In this document: positions 18,999 to 27,217 of the stretch, piece by piece | Layout: the number at the start of each line of letters is the position of its first letter | Position numbering within the stretch: position 1 is the first letter of the stretch | Assembly: GCF_019084075.1 (NCBI RefSeq) | Contig: NZ_JAHREN010000001.1 | Span: 1,585,501 to 1,649,500 of the forward strand | Source: Siccirubricoccus sp. G192 | Lineage (GTDB): Bacteria > Pseudomonadota > Alphaproteobacteria > Acetobacterales > Acetobacteraceae | Reading direction: 5' to 3' | Length of the DNA: 64,000 nt | Made by a program: the position numbers and the translations under genes | The notes under the pieces: model-generated | Database searches by the model: none | Told to the model about the DNA's origin: nothing | What the model saw: only the letters and a program-made list of their open reading frames with translations

Positions 18999-19448
18999 AT
19001 GGCTAGCGACGACATCGTGGAAAGCACCGCACGCGAGCACCGTCCGAGCCCGATCGACGTGCATGTCGGCAGCCGGGTGCGGCTGCGCCGGACCCTGCTC
19101 GGCATGAGCCAGGAAAAACTCGGCGAGGCGCTGGGCCTCACCTTCCAGCAGGTCCAGAAATATGAGCGCGGGGTCAACCGGATCGGCGCCAGCCGGCTGT
19201 TCGACCTGGCGCGGGTGCTGGACGTGCCGATCGGCTTCTTCTTCGACGACCTGCCGGATGCCATGGGCGGCAACATGAGCGGCGCCCGCCGGGCGCTGGG
19301 CTTCGCCGATAGCCAGGACAGCTTCGAGGACGACACCCTGCACCGCCGGGAGACGCTGGAACTGGTCCGCGCCTATTACCGGATCACAGATTCCTCCGTC
19401 CGCAAGCGGGTCTTCGAACTCATCAAGAGCCTGACGCCGACGGATTGA
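18999..19448 (+). CDS. XRE-family transcriptional regulator (PraR-like)
   Basis: 149 residues. A Cro/C1 helix-turn-helix spans about residues 20-75 (SRVRLRRTLLGMSQEKLGEALG, split here by its conserved turn, then QQVQKYERG and RIGASRLFDLARVL), and FFFDDLP follows. The C-terminal part, ending RKRVFELIKSL, matches the short alphaproteobacterial group that includes PraR, a regulator of quorum sensing and surface properties. The ATG at 18999 is preferred; an ATG at 18984 is possible. The dyad at 18831-18861 is a candidate binding site. Confidence 0.85.
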   Translation: MASDDIVESTAREHRPSPIDVHVGSRVRLRRTLLGMSQEKLGEALGLTFQQVQKYERGVNRIGASRLFDLARVLDVPIGFFFDDLPDAMGGNMSGARRALGFADSQDSFEDDTLHRRETLELVRAYYRITDSSVRKRVFELIKSLTPTD

Positions 19449-19592
19449 GCCGCCCGGTCGTCCGGAGGCACAGCCGGAGGGCGTGAATCGGCCGGCAAAA
19501 TGCAAGCCGCCCGGTCGTCCGGAGGCGCAGCCGGAGGGCGTGAATCGGCCGGCAGGATGCAGGCCGCCCGGACCGCACGAGGCGGCGCCGGA
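19449..19592 (+). repeat. Stop-adjacent repeat family, two and a half copies in tandem
   Basis: Copies start at 19449 and 19506, with a partial copy at 19563, a period of exactly 57 bases, directly after the TGA (19446-19448) of the XRE gene. The edge GCCGCCCGGT pairs with ATCGGCCGGC with one mismatch and one wobble pair, and GGC-GCA-GCC forms an inner stem. Related copies lie at 25666, 47966 and 59424. Confidence 0.85.
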
Positions 19593-20102
19593 TCAGTCCT
19601 CCCGCAATTGCGGGTTGTCGAAGACCGGGTTCCGGTAGCGCCGGAGCGCCGCGGCCAGCGCCTCCGCCAGGCTGCGTTTCTGCTCCTCGCCCAGCAGGAG
19701 GCCGATCTCAAGGCTGCGGCCGCGGCTCCGCAGCAGCAGGGCGCTGGCCCGGCCGGGCCGCTCGTCCAGGGCCAGCCGCACCCAATAGGGGTCGAGCGAC
19801 ACCTCATCCGGCCGGCCGCGCCCATCGATCCGGCGGATCAGCAGCCTCTCATCGGTGAGCACCACCACCTCCATCGCCCGCCGGCTCCAGCGCCGGTAGA
19901 GCCCCATGAGGCCGAGCGCCAGCACCGCTTCCGCCCCGGCGAAGCCCAGCACCGGCCAGGCACCACGGGCCAGGCAGATCCCGCTTATGGCCGCCAGCCC
20001 GGCCAGCAGCAGGCCCGAGACCACCAGCATGCCGCGCCGCCCCAGGCTGCGGGGCGGGGTGCAGATGGCCTCGAACAGGACAGGGTCGCGGCGGGCTGAC
20101 AT
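19593..20102 (-). CDS. DUF2244 integral membrane protein
   Basis: 169 residues. Two adjacent membrane helices (residues about 25-45 and 50-70) follow a short cytoplasmic start containing PPRSLGRRG. The conserved soluble part RRAMEVVVLTDERLLIRR and the C-terminal segment ending RRYRNPVFDNP match DUF2244. No function is established for the family. ATG 20102 is used; a GTG one codon upstream is also open. It ends against the repeat array and is divergent from nth, with 35 bases between the starts. Confidence 0.8.
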   Translation of the reverse strand: MSARRDPVLFEAICTPPRSLGRRGMLVVSGLLLAGLAAISGICLARGAWPVLGFAGAEAVLALGLMGLYRRWSRRAMEVVVLTDERLLIRRIDGRGRPDEVSLDPYWVRLALDERPGRASALLLRSRGRSLEIGLLLGEEQKRSLAEALAAALRRYRNPVFDNPQLRED

Positions 20103-20137
20103 CACGCAACAAGATGGGATAGGGCTGCCCTCCCGCC

Positions 20138-20886
20138 ATGGGTGGACCCGATCCGATGCCGCGAAAACCCGAAGCCGCCCGACCAGGCGCCGCCCTGCAT
20201 GGCACTGCCCGGCAGCCGCGCCGTGCCCGGCGGATGCCGGCCGCGCAGGCCGCCGCCTTCATCCGGGCCCTAGCGGAGGCCAATCCGGTGCCGCGCACCG
20301 AACTCGACTATCACGATCCTTTCACCCTGCTGGTCGCGGTCGTGCTCTCCGCCCAGGCTACGGATGCGGCGGTCAACCGCTGCACCCCCGGCCTCTTCGC
20401 CGCCGCGCCGGACCCCGCCGCCATGGTGGCGCTGGGGGAGGCGAGGGTGGCCGGGCATATCCGCCGGATCGGCCTGTGGCAGGCCAAGGCGCGCAATGTC
20501 GTGGCCCTGTCGCGCCTGCTGCTGGAGCGGCATGGCGGCCAGGTGCCCGGCGAGCGGGAGGCGCTGGAGGCCCTGCCGGGGGTCGGCCGCAAGACCGCCA
20601 ATGTCGTGCTGAACGTGGCTTTCGGCCAGGACACCATGGCGGTGGACACGCATATCTTCCGCATCGGCAACCGCACCGGCCTGGCCCCGGGCCGCACGCC
20701 GCGGGAGGTGGAGGACGGGCTGGTGGAACGCTGCCCCGCCCCCCCCTGCTGCGGGACGCGCATCACTGGCTGATCCTGCATGGCCGCTATGTCTGCAAGG
20801 CCCGCGCCCCGGAATGCTGGCGCTGCGTCGCGGCGGCTTGGTGCAACTATGCCGACAAGGTGCCGGGGCCGACGGGCGCAGGTTGA
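20138..20886 (+). pseudogene. nth: Endonuclease III, frameshifted as read
   Basis: A base-excision DNA glycosylase/AP lyase for oxidised pyrimidines. The helix-hairpin-helix with catalytic Lys is LPGVGRKTANVV and the catalytic Asp is in AVDTHIFR. The C-terminal cluster motif C-x6-C-x2-C-x5-C (CKARAPEC, WRC, VAAAWC) is intact but in another frame. The change falls in a run of eight C at 20739-20746; nine (or six) would restore ERCPAPPLLRDAHHWLILHG. The start is uncertain between 20138 and 20156. Unlike the other slips, this run appears one base short. Confidence 0.88.
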
Positions 20887-21107
20887 AAGCAAGCCCAGCA
20901 AGCCCCATATCCAAAACGGTTCCACCGCCTTCGATCCGGGCGAGCAAGAAACCGGGGACGTGACCGGGACGTTCTAAAACCCGTCAACGATCGGCCAGGC
21001 ATTTCACCCCGGCGCCACGAGGCGCCGAACAGCCTGCCGCGTCCCGCCGCCGGCATCTCCCGCTGGCGGTTCCAGGCCTGCATGGTTTGATTTCGAAGGG
21101 ACCACCC

Positions 21108-22337
21108 ATGACCGATGCCCCACCGGGTACCGCAGCCTCCATGCTCGGCCTCGCCGACCGCAAGCCGCTGCCCCTGCTGCTCTGCCTTTCGCATCTTCGC
21201 TGGGACTTCGTGCTGCAGCGCCCGCAGCATCTGCTGACCCGCGCGGCGCGCAGCCATGACGTGGTCTTCTTCGAGGAGCCGATCTTCCGGCCCGGCATCG
21301 TCCCGAGCCTTGAGCGCCACGCCACGCCGGAGGGCGTCACCGTCGTGGTGCCGCTGCTGCCTGAGGGGCTGAAGCCCCCGGCCATCATCGCCGCGCAGCG
21401 GAGGCTGCTGGACGACCTGCTGGCGGCCGAGGCCGGACGGCCGATGGTTGCCTGGTTCTACACGCCGATGGCGCTGGAATTCACCGCGCATCTGCGCCCC
21501 GACCTGACGGTCTATGACTGCATGGACGAGCTCTCGGCCTTCCGCGGCGCGCCGCCGCGCATGCTGGAGCTGGAACGCGCGCTGCTCGGGCGGGCCGACC
21601 TGGTCTTCACCGGCGGCCGCAGCCTCTACGAGGCGAAGCGGCACCGGCATCCGCATGTGCATTGCTTCCCCTCCTCCATCGATGCCGCGCATTTCGCCGT
21701 GGCGCGCGGTCCGCAGCCGGACCCGCAGGACCAGGCCGGCATCCCCCGCCCGCGCATCGGCTTCTTCGGCGTGGTGGATGAGCGGATGGATCTCGACCTC
21801 CTGGCCGCGCTCGCCGCGGCGCGGCCGGACTGGCACTTCGCGATGATCGGCCCGGTGGTGAAGATCGAGCCGGAGAGCCTGCCGCGCCTGCCCAATATCC
21901 ATTGGCTGGGCCCGAAGAAATACGCCGAGCTGCCGCGCTACCTGGCGGGCTGGGACCTCGGCTTCATGCCCTTCGCGCGGAACGAGAGCACGCGCTTCAT
22001 CAGCCCGACCAAGACGCCGGAATTCCTCGCCGCCGGCCTGCCGATCGTCTCGACGCCGATCACCGATGTGGTGCGGGACTGGGGCGAGGCCGGGCTGGTC
22101 GAGATCGCCGCCGATGCGGAGGGTTTCGCGCAGGCGCTGGCCGCGCTGCTCGACCGGCCGCGCGCCGCCTGGCTGCGGCGGGTGGACCGCAGGCTGGCCG
22201 AGAATTCCTGGGACCGCACCTGGGCGGCGATGGCCGCGCTGATGCAGGAGGGCCAGCGCAGCGCGACGCGCCGCCCGGCGGCGGGCCTGCCGCTTTCCGC
22301 CCCGGTCGCGCGGGCGGGGGATGCACAGCATGTTTGA
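21108..22337 (+). CDS. Glycosyltransferase family 1/4-type protein
   Basis: 409 residues from ATG 21108, which has GAAGGGA upstream. The N-terminal part (LSHLRWDFVLQRPQHLL) and the C-terminal Rossmann half (IGFFGVVDERMDLDLL, then SPTKTPEFLAAGLPIVSTP) fit GT-B enzymes, the latter motif binding the sugar nucleotide. It overlaps glf by 17 bases, so the two are likely co-expressed. With UDP-galactofuranose made by Glf, a role as galactofuranosyl or related surface-glycan transferase is a reasonable inference. The acceptor is unknown. Confidence 0.8.
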   Translation: MTDAPPGTAASMLGLADRKPLPLLLCLSHLRWDFVLQRPQHLLTRAARSHDVVFFEEPIFRPGIVPSLERHATPEGVTVVVPLLPEGLKPPAIIAAQRRLLDDLLAAEAGRPMVAWFYTPMALEFTAHLRPDLTVYDCMDELSAFRGAPPRMLELERALLGRADLVFTGGRSLYEAKRHRHPHVHCFPSSIDAAHFAVARGPQPDPQDQAGIPRPRIGFFGVVDERMDLDLLAALAAARPDWHFAMIGPVVKIEPESLPRLPNIHWLGPKKYAELPRYLAGWDLGFMPFARNESTRFISPTKTPEFLAAGLPIVSTPITDVVRDWGEAGLVEIAADAEGFAQALAALLDRPRAAWLRRVDRRLAENSWDRTWAAMAALMQEGQRSATRRPAAGLPLSAPVARAGDAQHV

Positions 22338-23502
22338 TTGGCTGATCGTCGGCGCCGGCTTCGCCGGCAGCGTGCTGGCCGAGCGGCTGGCCAGTCTGCG
22401 TGGCGACCGGGTGATGGTGATCGACCGGCGTCCGCATATCGGCGGCAATGCCTATGACCATCGCGACGCGGCCGGGGTGATGATCCACAAATACGGGCCG
22501 CATATCTTCCATACCAATTCGCGCCAGGTCTTCGAGCACCTGTCGCGTTTCACGCAATGGCACCCCTATGAGCATCGCGTGCTGGCGGAGGTGCGCAGCC
22601 CCGTCACCGGCCAGCCCATGCGGGTGCCGGTGCCGATCAACCTCGACACGGTGAACCGGCTCTATGGCCTGTCGCTGTCGGAATCCGAGGTGGAGGACTG
22701 GATGGCGGCGCGGGCGGAAAAGGTGACCGAGATCCGCAGCTCGGAGGATGTCGTCGTCTCCAAGGTGGGGCGCGAGCTGTATGAGCTTTTCTTCCGCGGC
22801 TATACGCGCAAGCAATGGGCGCTCGACCCCTCGGAACTCGACAAATCCGTCACGGCGCGCGTGCCGACCCGCACCAACCGCGACGACCGCTACTTCACCG
22901 ACAGCTTCCAGGCCATGCCGCTGCAGGGCTATACGCGGATGTTCGAGCGCATGCTGGCGCACCCGAACATCACGGTGCAGACCGGCGTGGACTACCGCGA
23001 GGTGCGTGACAGCATCCCGCACCGGCGGCTGATCTGGACCGGGCCGGTGGACGAGTATTTCGGCTTCCGCCATGGCAAGCTGCCCTATCGCAGCCTGCAA
23101 TTCGAGCACCGCACGCTGGAGCAGGAGCGGTTCCTGCCGACCGGCACGCTGAACTACCCGGCGGAGGACGTGCCTTATACCCGGGTCAGCGAATACAAGC
23201 ACATGACCGGGCAGTCGCACCCCTTCACCAGCATCACCTACGAATACCCGAGCGCGGAGGGCGACCCCTACTACCCAATCCCGCGCCCGGAGAACCAGGC
23301 GCTCTACAAGAAATACGAGGCGCTGGCGGATGCGACGCCGGATGTCTGGTTCGTGGGCCGCTTGGCGACCTACCGCTACTACAACATGGACCAGATCGTC
23401 GGCCAGGCGCTGGCGACCTTCCAGCGCATCGATGCCAGCCTGCCGCCGCGGGCCGCGAATGACGCGGTGGCGGCGCGCAAGCTGGCGGCGGCGGGGGATT
23501 GA
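22321..23502 (+). CDS. glf: UDP-galactopyranose mutase
   Basis: A flavoenzyme interconverting UDP-galactopyranose and UDP-galactofuranose. 393 residues; the FAD motif VGAGFAGSVLAERL is at residues 9-22, YGPHIFHT is near 59, and the active-site region has FRGYTRKQWALDP and NYPAEDVPYTRVSEYKH. The C-terminal FVGRLATYRYYNMDQ is diagnostic. It starts inside the preceding glycosyltransferase gene, and a strong terminator follows. It implies galactofuranose in a cell-surface glycan. Confidence 0.95.
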   Translation: MHSMFDWLIVGAGFAGSVLAERLASLRGDRVMVIDRRPHIGGNAYDHRDAAGVMIHKYGPHIFHTNSRQVFEHLSRFTQWHPYEHRVLAEVRSPVTGQPMRVPVPINLDTVNRLYGLSLSESEVEDWMAARAEKVTEIRSSEDVVVSKVGRELYELFFRGYTRKQWALDPSELDKSVTARVPTRTNRDDRYFTDSFQAMPLQGYTRMFERMLAHPNITVQTGVDYREVRDSIPHRRLIWTGPVDEYFGFRHGKLPYRSLQFEHRTLEQERFLPTGTLNYPAEDVPYTRVSEYKHMTGQSHPFTSITYEYPSAEGDPYYPIPRPENQALYKKYEALADATPDVWFVGRLATYRYYNMDQIVGQALATFQRIDASLPPRAANDAVAARKLAAAGD

Positions 23503-23577
23503 GGCCCCGGGGGGCGGCGGGAAGGTCCCGCCGCCCGCCTTTGGTGCCTGCGGCACCGCGGGGCCTTTTCCATTCCT
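23503..23577. terminator. Bidirectional terminator between glf and the GGDEF gene
   Basis: GGGCGGCGGGA (23512-23522) pairs with TCCCGCCGCCC (23526-23536) across a three-base loop and is followed by GCCTTT. A second hairpin, GGTGCC/GGCACC, follows, then GGGGCCTTTTCC. The genes on both sides converge here. Confidence 0.75.
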
Positions 23578-23595
23578 GCGAGCCGGCGGCGGGCT

Positions 23596-25566
23596 TCAGG
23601 TAGTCGCCAGGGACCACGCGGCAGCCGGCCCGGCGGGAGGCGCCGGGTCGAATCCGGGCTGCATCGGTGCCACCACGACGCGGTTGCGGCCATCGTGCTT
23701 GGCCTGGTAGAGCGCGCCATCCGCGGCGGCCACGAGCCTTGCGGGTGGCGGACCATCGACCAATGGCGTGATGGTGGCGACGCCGACGCTCACGGTCACC
23801 AGCTCGATTGGGCCTCCTTCCAGATGCGGCAGGCCGAGCGCCTGGACCGCCGCCCGTACCCGCTCCGCGACCTCCATGGCACCGGCCATGGTGGTGCCGG
23901 GGAGCAGCACCGCCAGCTCCTCGCCGCCATAGCGCGCGGCCAGGTCCCCGAAGCGGTGCACCGCTTCCTTGACCGCCTGGGCCACGCTCCACAGGCATTC
24001 GTCGCCGGCCTGGTGCCCGTAGCGGTCGTTGAAGGCCTTGAAGCGATCGACATCGAGCAGCAGCAGGGACAGGGGCGCGCCATCGCGCGCCGCGCGGTGC
24101 CACTCCCGGTGGAGCGCGCTGTCGAAGGCGCGGCGGTTCGCCAGGCCGGTCAAGCCATCCTGCATGGCCAGCCGGGCGAGCGTAGCTTCCAGCGCCTTGC
24201 GCTCGGTGATGTCGCGCGAAACCGCCACCACGCCGTCCGGCGCGCCGGTCTTCTGGTCCAGCACCACCCGGACCCTCGATTCGATCCAGGCCTCCGCACC
24301 ATCGGCGCGCCGGGTGCGGTAGGTCATGGTGGCCTCCTGCACCTCGCCGGAGCTGAGTTGGGCCCCTGCGGCGTGCACGGCGGGCAGGTCGTCGGGGTGG
24401 AATTGCTCCTGCGCATGGCGGCCAACCAGCTCCTCGGGCGCATGGCCGAGGATGCGGCTGGAGGCCGGCGAGACATAGCGCCGCACCCCATCCCCGCCGA
24501 TGCGGGAGACCATGTCGCTGCAATTCTCGGCCAGCATCCGGAAATTGGTTTCGCTCTCGGCGAGGGCCCGCTCGGCTTCCTGGCGGCGGCTGATCTGCCG
24601 GGTGAGGCGGAAGCCGAGGGCACCGATCACCCCGGCCAGGGCGGCGACGCCCGTCACGCGGAGCAACGCGCCGCCACGCCAATTCTCCAGGACCTCGTGC
24701 CGGGACATGGCGGCCAGGGTCACGAGGGGGTAGCGGCTGCTCCGGCGGTAGCCGCTGATCCGCTCGATGCCATCGATCGGCGAGACGTAGCGGTAGGCGC
24801 CGGAGGTCGCGCGCGGCAGGTGGATGCGGAACAGGTCGATATCCGCAACGCTGCGCCCGACGGTATTCTCGTCGAAGGGATGCCGGACCAGGACCGTGCC
24901 ATCGGGGCGGAGCAGCCCGAGCGAGCCTTGGCTGCCGAGGTCGTAGGCAGCGTAGTGCCTGGCGAAATACTCGGCATCGATGGTGGCGAGCACGACCCCG
25001 GCGAAACGCCCGTCGGGATGGTTGAAGCGGCGGGACACCGGGATGATCCACTGGCCTTCCGACCGGCTGCGCACCGGCGGGCCGAGGAAGGGTTGGCGAT
25101 CGAGGGTGTTCAGATGGTGGCGGAAATACTCGCGGTCGCCGTTGTTGGCGCCGGGCGGTATGCTGGCCTGCGAGGTCGCCAGCCAGGCCCCGTCCTCGCC
25201 ATAGATGAAGAGGCCCCGCAGGCGCGGCAGGGCGGCGACACGGGCGGCCAGCAGGCGATGCAGACGTTCCAGGGTGGCCGGCGAGGTGCCCTCGGCCTCG
25301 AGCCGCTCGACCAGCCCGAGCATGGCGGTATCGGCCATCTCGACCGTGTCCTCGGCGTGCTGGACCGTGGAGCGCGCGAGATTGGCCATGGCGGTTTCGG
25401 CTTCGCGGAGCTGCGTGTCGCGGGCGCTCCATTCATGCCAAGCTTCGAGGCCGATCAGGGTCAGGCAGACGAGGGCGATGAGGGCGGAGGCCCGCAGCGG
25501 CAGGGAGCGGCACCAGCGGCAGGCCCCGCGCCAGCCGGCGGCATCCCGTGGCGGCGGCAACATCAT
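23596..25566 (-). CDS. Membrane PAS-GGDEF diguanylate cyclase
   Basis: 656 residues. TM1 is at about residues 24-45 and TM2 at about 303-322; the part between them is a periplasmic Cache-like sensor. A PAS domain (FRMLAENCSDMV to VAVSRDITERKALE) spans about 340-460, then the GGDEF domain to 635. The signature is GGEEL, not the usual GGDEF/GGEEF, and an intact RxxD inhibition site (RFGD) sits five residues ahead. It probably makes cyclic di-GMP under feedback control. No EAL domain follows. The start may be either of two adjacent ATGs (25566 or 25563). Confidence 0.88.
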   Translation of the reverse strand: MMLPPPRDAAGWRGACRWCRSLPLRASALIALVCLTLIGLEAWHEWSARDTQLREAETAMANLARSTVQHAEDTVEMADTAMLGLVERLEAEGTSPATLERLHRLLAARVAALPRLRGLFIYGEDGAWLATSQASIPPGANNGDREYFRHHLNTLDRQPFLGPPVRSRSEGQWIIPVSRRFNHPDGRFAGVVLATIDAEYFARHYAAYDLGSQGSLGLLRPDGTVLVRHPFDENTVGRSVADIDLFRIHLPRATSGAYRYVSPIDGIERISGYRRSSRYPLVTLAAMSRHEVLENWRGGALLRVTGVAALAGVIGALGFRLTRQISRRQEAERALAESETNFRMLAENCSDMVSRIGGDGVRRYVSPASSRILGHAPEELVGRHAQEQFHPDDLPAVHAAGAQLSSGEVQEATMTYRTRRADGAEAWIESRVRVVLDQKTGAPDGVVAVSRDITERKALEATLARLAMQDGLTGLANRRAFDSALHREWHRAARDGAPLSLLLLDVDRFKAFNDRYGHQAGDECLWSVAQAVKEAVHRFGDLAARYGGEELAVLLPGTTMAGAMEVAERVRAAVQALGLPHLEGGPIELVTVSVGVATITPLVDGPPPARLVAAADGALYQAKHDGRNRVVVAPMQPGFDPAPPAGPAAAWSLATT

Positions 25567-25600
25567 CGATCAGCTTCCCCCCCATGGCAGGCCGGGGGAG

Positions 25601-25622
25601 TTAATCACTAATTCGTGGTTAA
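25601..25622. promoter_or_regulatory. Imperfect dyad upstream of the GGDEF gene
   Basis: TTAATCAC and GTGGTTAA are inverted arms (seven of eight pairs) six bases apart, in the only AT-rich patch of this gap, 35 bases before the gene start. It could be a promoter or operator; no protein is known to bind it. Confidence 0.4.
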
Positions 25623-25665
25623 TTCCTTTCCCGAAATTCTACCCTCGGGGCCAGGCCGGACGCGG

Positions 25666-25723
25666 TTGTATCTGGCCGGCCGATTCGCGCCTTCCGGCTT
25701 CGCCTCCGGACGATCGGACGCCC
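25666..25723 (-). repeat. Stop-adjacent repeat family, single copy
   Basis: On the minus strand this copy begins right after the TGA (25726-25724) of the udgX gene. It shares the CGATCGTCCGGAGGC and GAATCGGCCGGC blocks with the array at 19449, and the AGATACAA end with the copy at 59540. The inner stem is GGC-GAA-GCC. Confidence 0.8.
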
Positions 25724-27217
25724 TCAGGCCACTTCCCGCCAGGCCTGCCGCAGGTCGCCCACGAAGCGGCCGTATTCCCGCGCCTTGGCCTCCGCATCCG
25801 GCAGCCGCAGCAGGTAGGAGGGATGCACGGTCGGGAAGACCGGGCGGCCCTCGGGGGTGGCGATCACCTCGCCCCGCACCTTGTTGATGGCCAGTGGCTT
25901 GCCGGTGAGCGCCCGCAGCGCAGTGGCGCCCAGGCTCACCACCAGCTTCGGCGCGACGATCTCGATCTCGCGCTTCAGGAAGGGGCGATACTGCGCGATG
26001 TCGCCGGCATCCGGCGACTGGTGCAGGCGGCGGCGGCCGGTCGGCTTGAATTTGAAGTGCTTCACCGCGTTGGTGACATAGGCCTCCGAGCGCGCCACAC
26101 CGGCCTCCTCCAGCGCCCGGTCGAAGAGCCGCCCGGCGGGGCCGACGAAGGGGCGGCCGGCGATGTCCTCCTCGTCGCCCGGCTGCTCGCCGACGAACAT
26201 CAGCGGCGCGCCGATCGGCCCCTCGCCGAAGACCATCTGGGTGGCCTCGGCGGTCCAGGTGGGCAGGCTGTTGCTGGCGCGCAACTGCTCGCGCAGCGCG
26301 GCGAGGGCGGCCACGGCATCGGCATGCGGCGGGAAGAGGTCGGGGGTCATGCGGGCGGGAACGTCCGGCGAAGGCGCGGGCTGCGTCGCCAGGTGGATGT
26401 TCCGCTGGCGGCGCGGCGCGGGCGGGGTGGCGCCGCGCGCCACCATCTCGGCGGCGCGGCGTGGCGCCTCGGCCATCAGGCGGCGGATGTCCCGGGCCTC
26501 GGGCAGGTTGCGCCAGTAGCGCAGCGGCATCTCTGCCCGCAGGGCGGCGGGCTTGAGCCGCGCGGGGTTGAAGATGCTGGCGTAATAGGCGCGCCAGAGC
26601 GCCTCATGGGCATCCTCCGGCGGGGCATCGGCGCGGCGGCCGCCGGGGCCAAGGCGGAGCGTCCCGCCATCCCAATGCGCGCTGGCCTCGGGGGTCAGGA
26701 TGGACCAGCGCAGGGCGGAGAAGCGGCGGAGGAAGAAGCCCGCCTCGGCCTCCAGGATGTGGTGCTCCGGCTCGAACCAGGCGACGTAGCGCTCGCCGGC
26801 TCCAGTCTCTACCCCAATCTCGACGCGGCGGAAGCGGAGGAAGGCGTGCATCCTGTGCGCGTCCCGCCGCACCGCTTTCGCCATCGTGTTCAGCCGCGCC
26901 ACATCGGGGTCGGTCGGCACCTGCATCAACTCGCGCTCACCCCGGGCGATGCGCCAGAGCAGCCGGTAGAGCAGGGCGAAGCGCTCGCGGTCGCGGTGCC
27001 GGATCGCCACCTCCGCGAGTTCCACGAAACCGCGCGGCACGGCGATGCCGGCAGGCGCCGCGGCGGCGGGCGGCACCTCGGTACCGAACAGGCCCGGCGC
27101 CTCGCCGGGCACGCGCCATTCCACCGCCTCGGGCGGGATGGCGGCGGCCAGCAATTGCCGCGCCGCCTGACGCCAGGCGGGAAAATCGGCGGGGCCGGGC
27201 AGCAGGATGCCGAGCAT
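25724..27217 (-). CDS. udgX: UdgX-type uracil-DNA binding protein with N-terminal DUF4130 domain
   Basis: 497 residues: a DUF4130-like domain (about 1-250) fused to a family 4-type uracil-DNA glycosylase domain. The UDG part has GEQPGDEED, the UdgX-specific loop RRRLHQSP whose His bonds covalently to the abasic sugar in known UdgX, and the C-terminal motif TVHPSYLLR. The four cysteines that hold a 4Fe-4S cluster in the well-known UdgX are all missing: the CxxC site reads SNSLPTW. The ATG overlaps the stop of the upstream radical-SAM gene by one base (TGATG), so the two are coupled. The stop-adjacent repeat follows. Confidence 0.88.
   Translation of the reverse strand: MLGILLPGPADFPAWRQAARQLLAAAIPPEAVEWRVPGEAPGLFGTEVPPAAAAPAGIAVPRGFVELAEVAIRHRDRERFALLYRLLWRIARGERELMQVPTDPDVARLNTMAKAVRRDAHRMHAFLRFRRVEIGVETGAGERYVAWFEPEHHILEAEAGFFLRRFSALRWSILTPEASAHWDGGTLRLGPGGRRADAPPEDAHEALWRAYYASIFNPARLKPAALRAEMPLRYWRNLPEARDIRRLMAEAPRRAAEMVARGATPPAPRRQRNIHLATQPAPSPDVPARMTPDLFPPHADAVAALAALREQLRASNSLPTWTAEATQMVFGEGPIGAPLMFVGEQPGDEEDIAGRPFVGPAGRLFDRALEEAGVARSEAYVTNAVKHFKFKPTGRRRLHQSPDAGDIAQYRPFLKREIEIVAPKLVVSLGATALRALTGKPLAINKVRGEVIATPEGRPVFPTVHPSYLLRLPDAEAKAREYGRFVGDLRQAWREVA

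Noticed and set aside
19449..19592. CRISPR array
   Set aside because: The units are contiguous tandem copies without unique spacers, and no cas genes are present.
20887..21107. Riboswitch or tRNA before the glycosyltransferase gene
   Set aside because: No cloverleaf or known aptamer core could be recognised.
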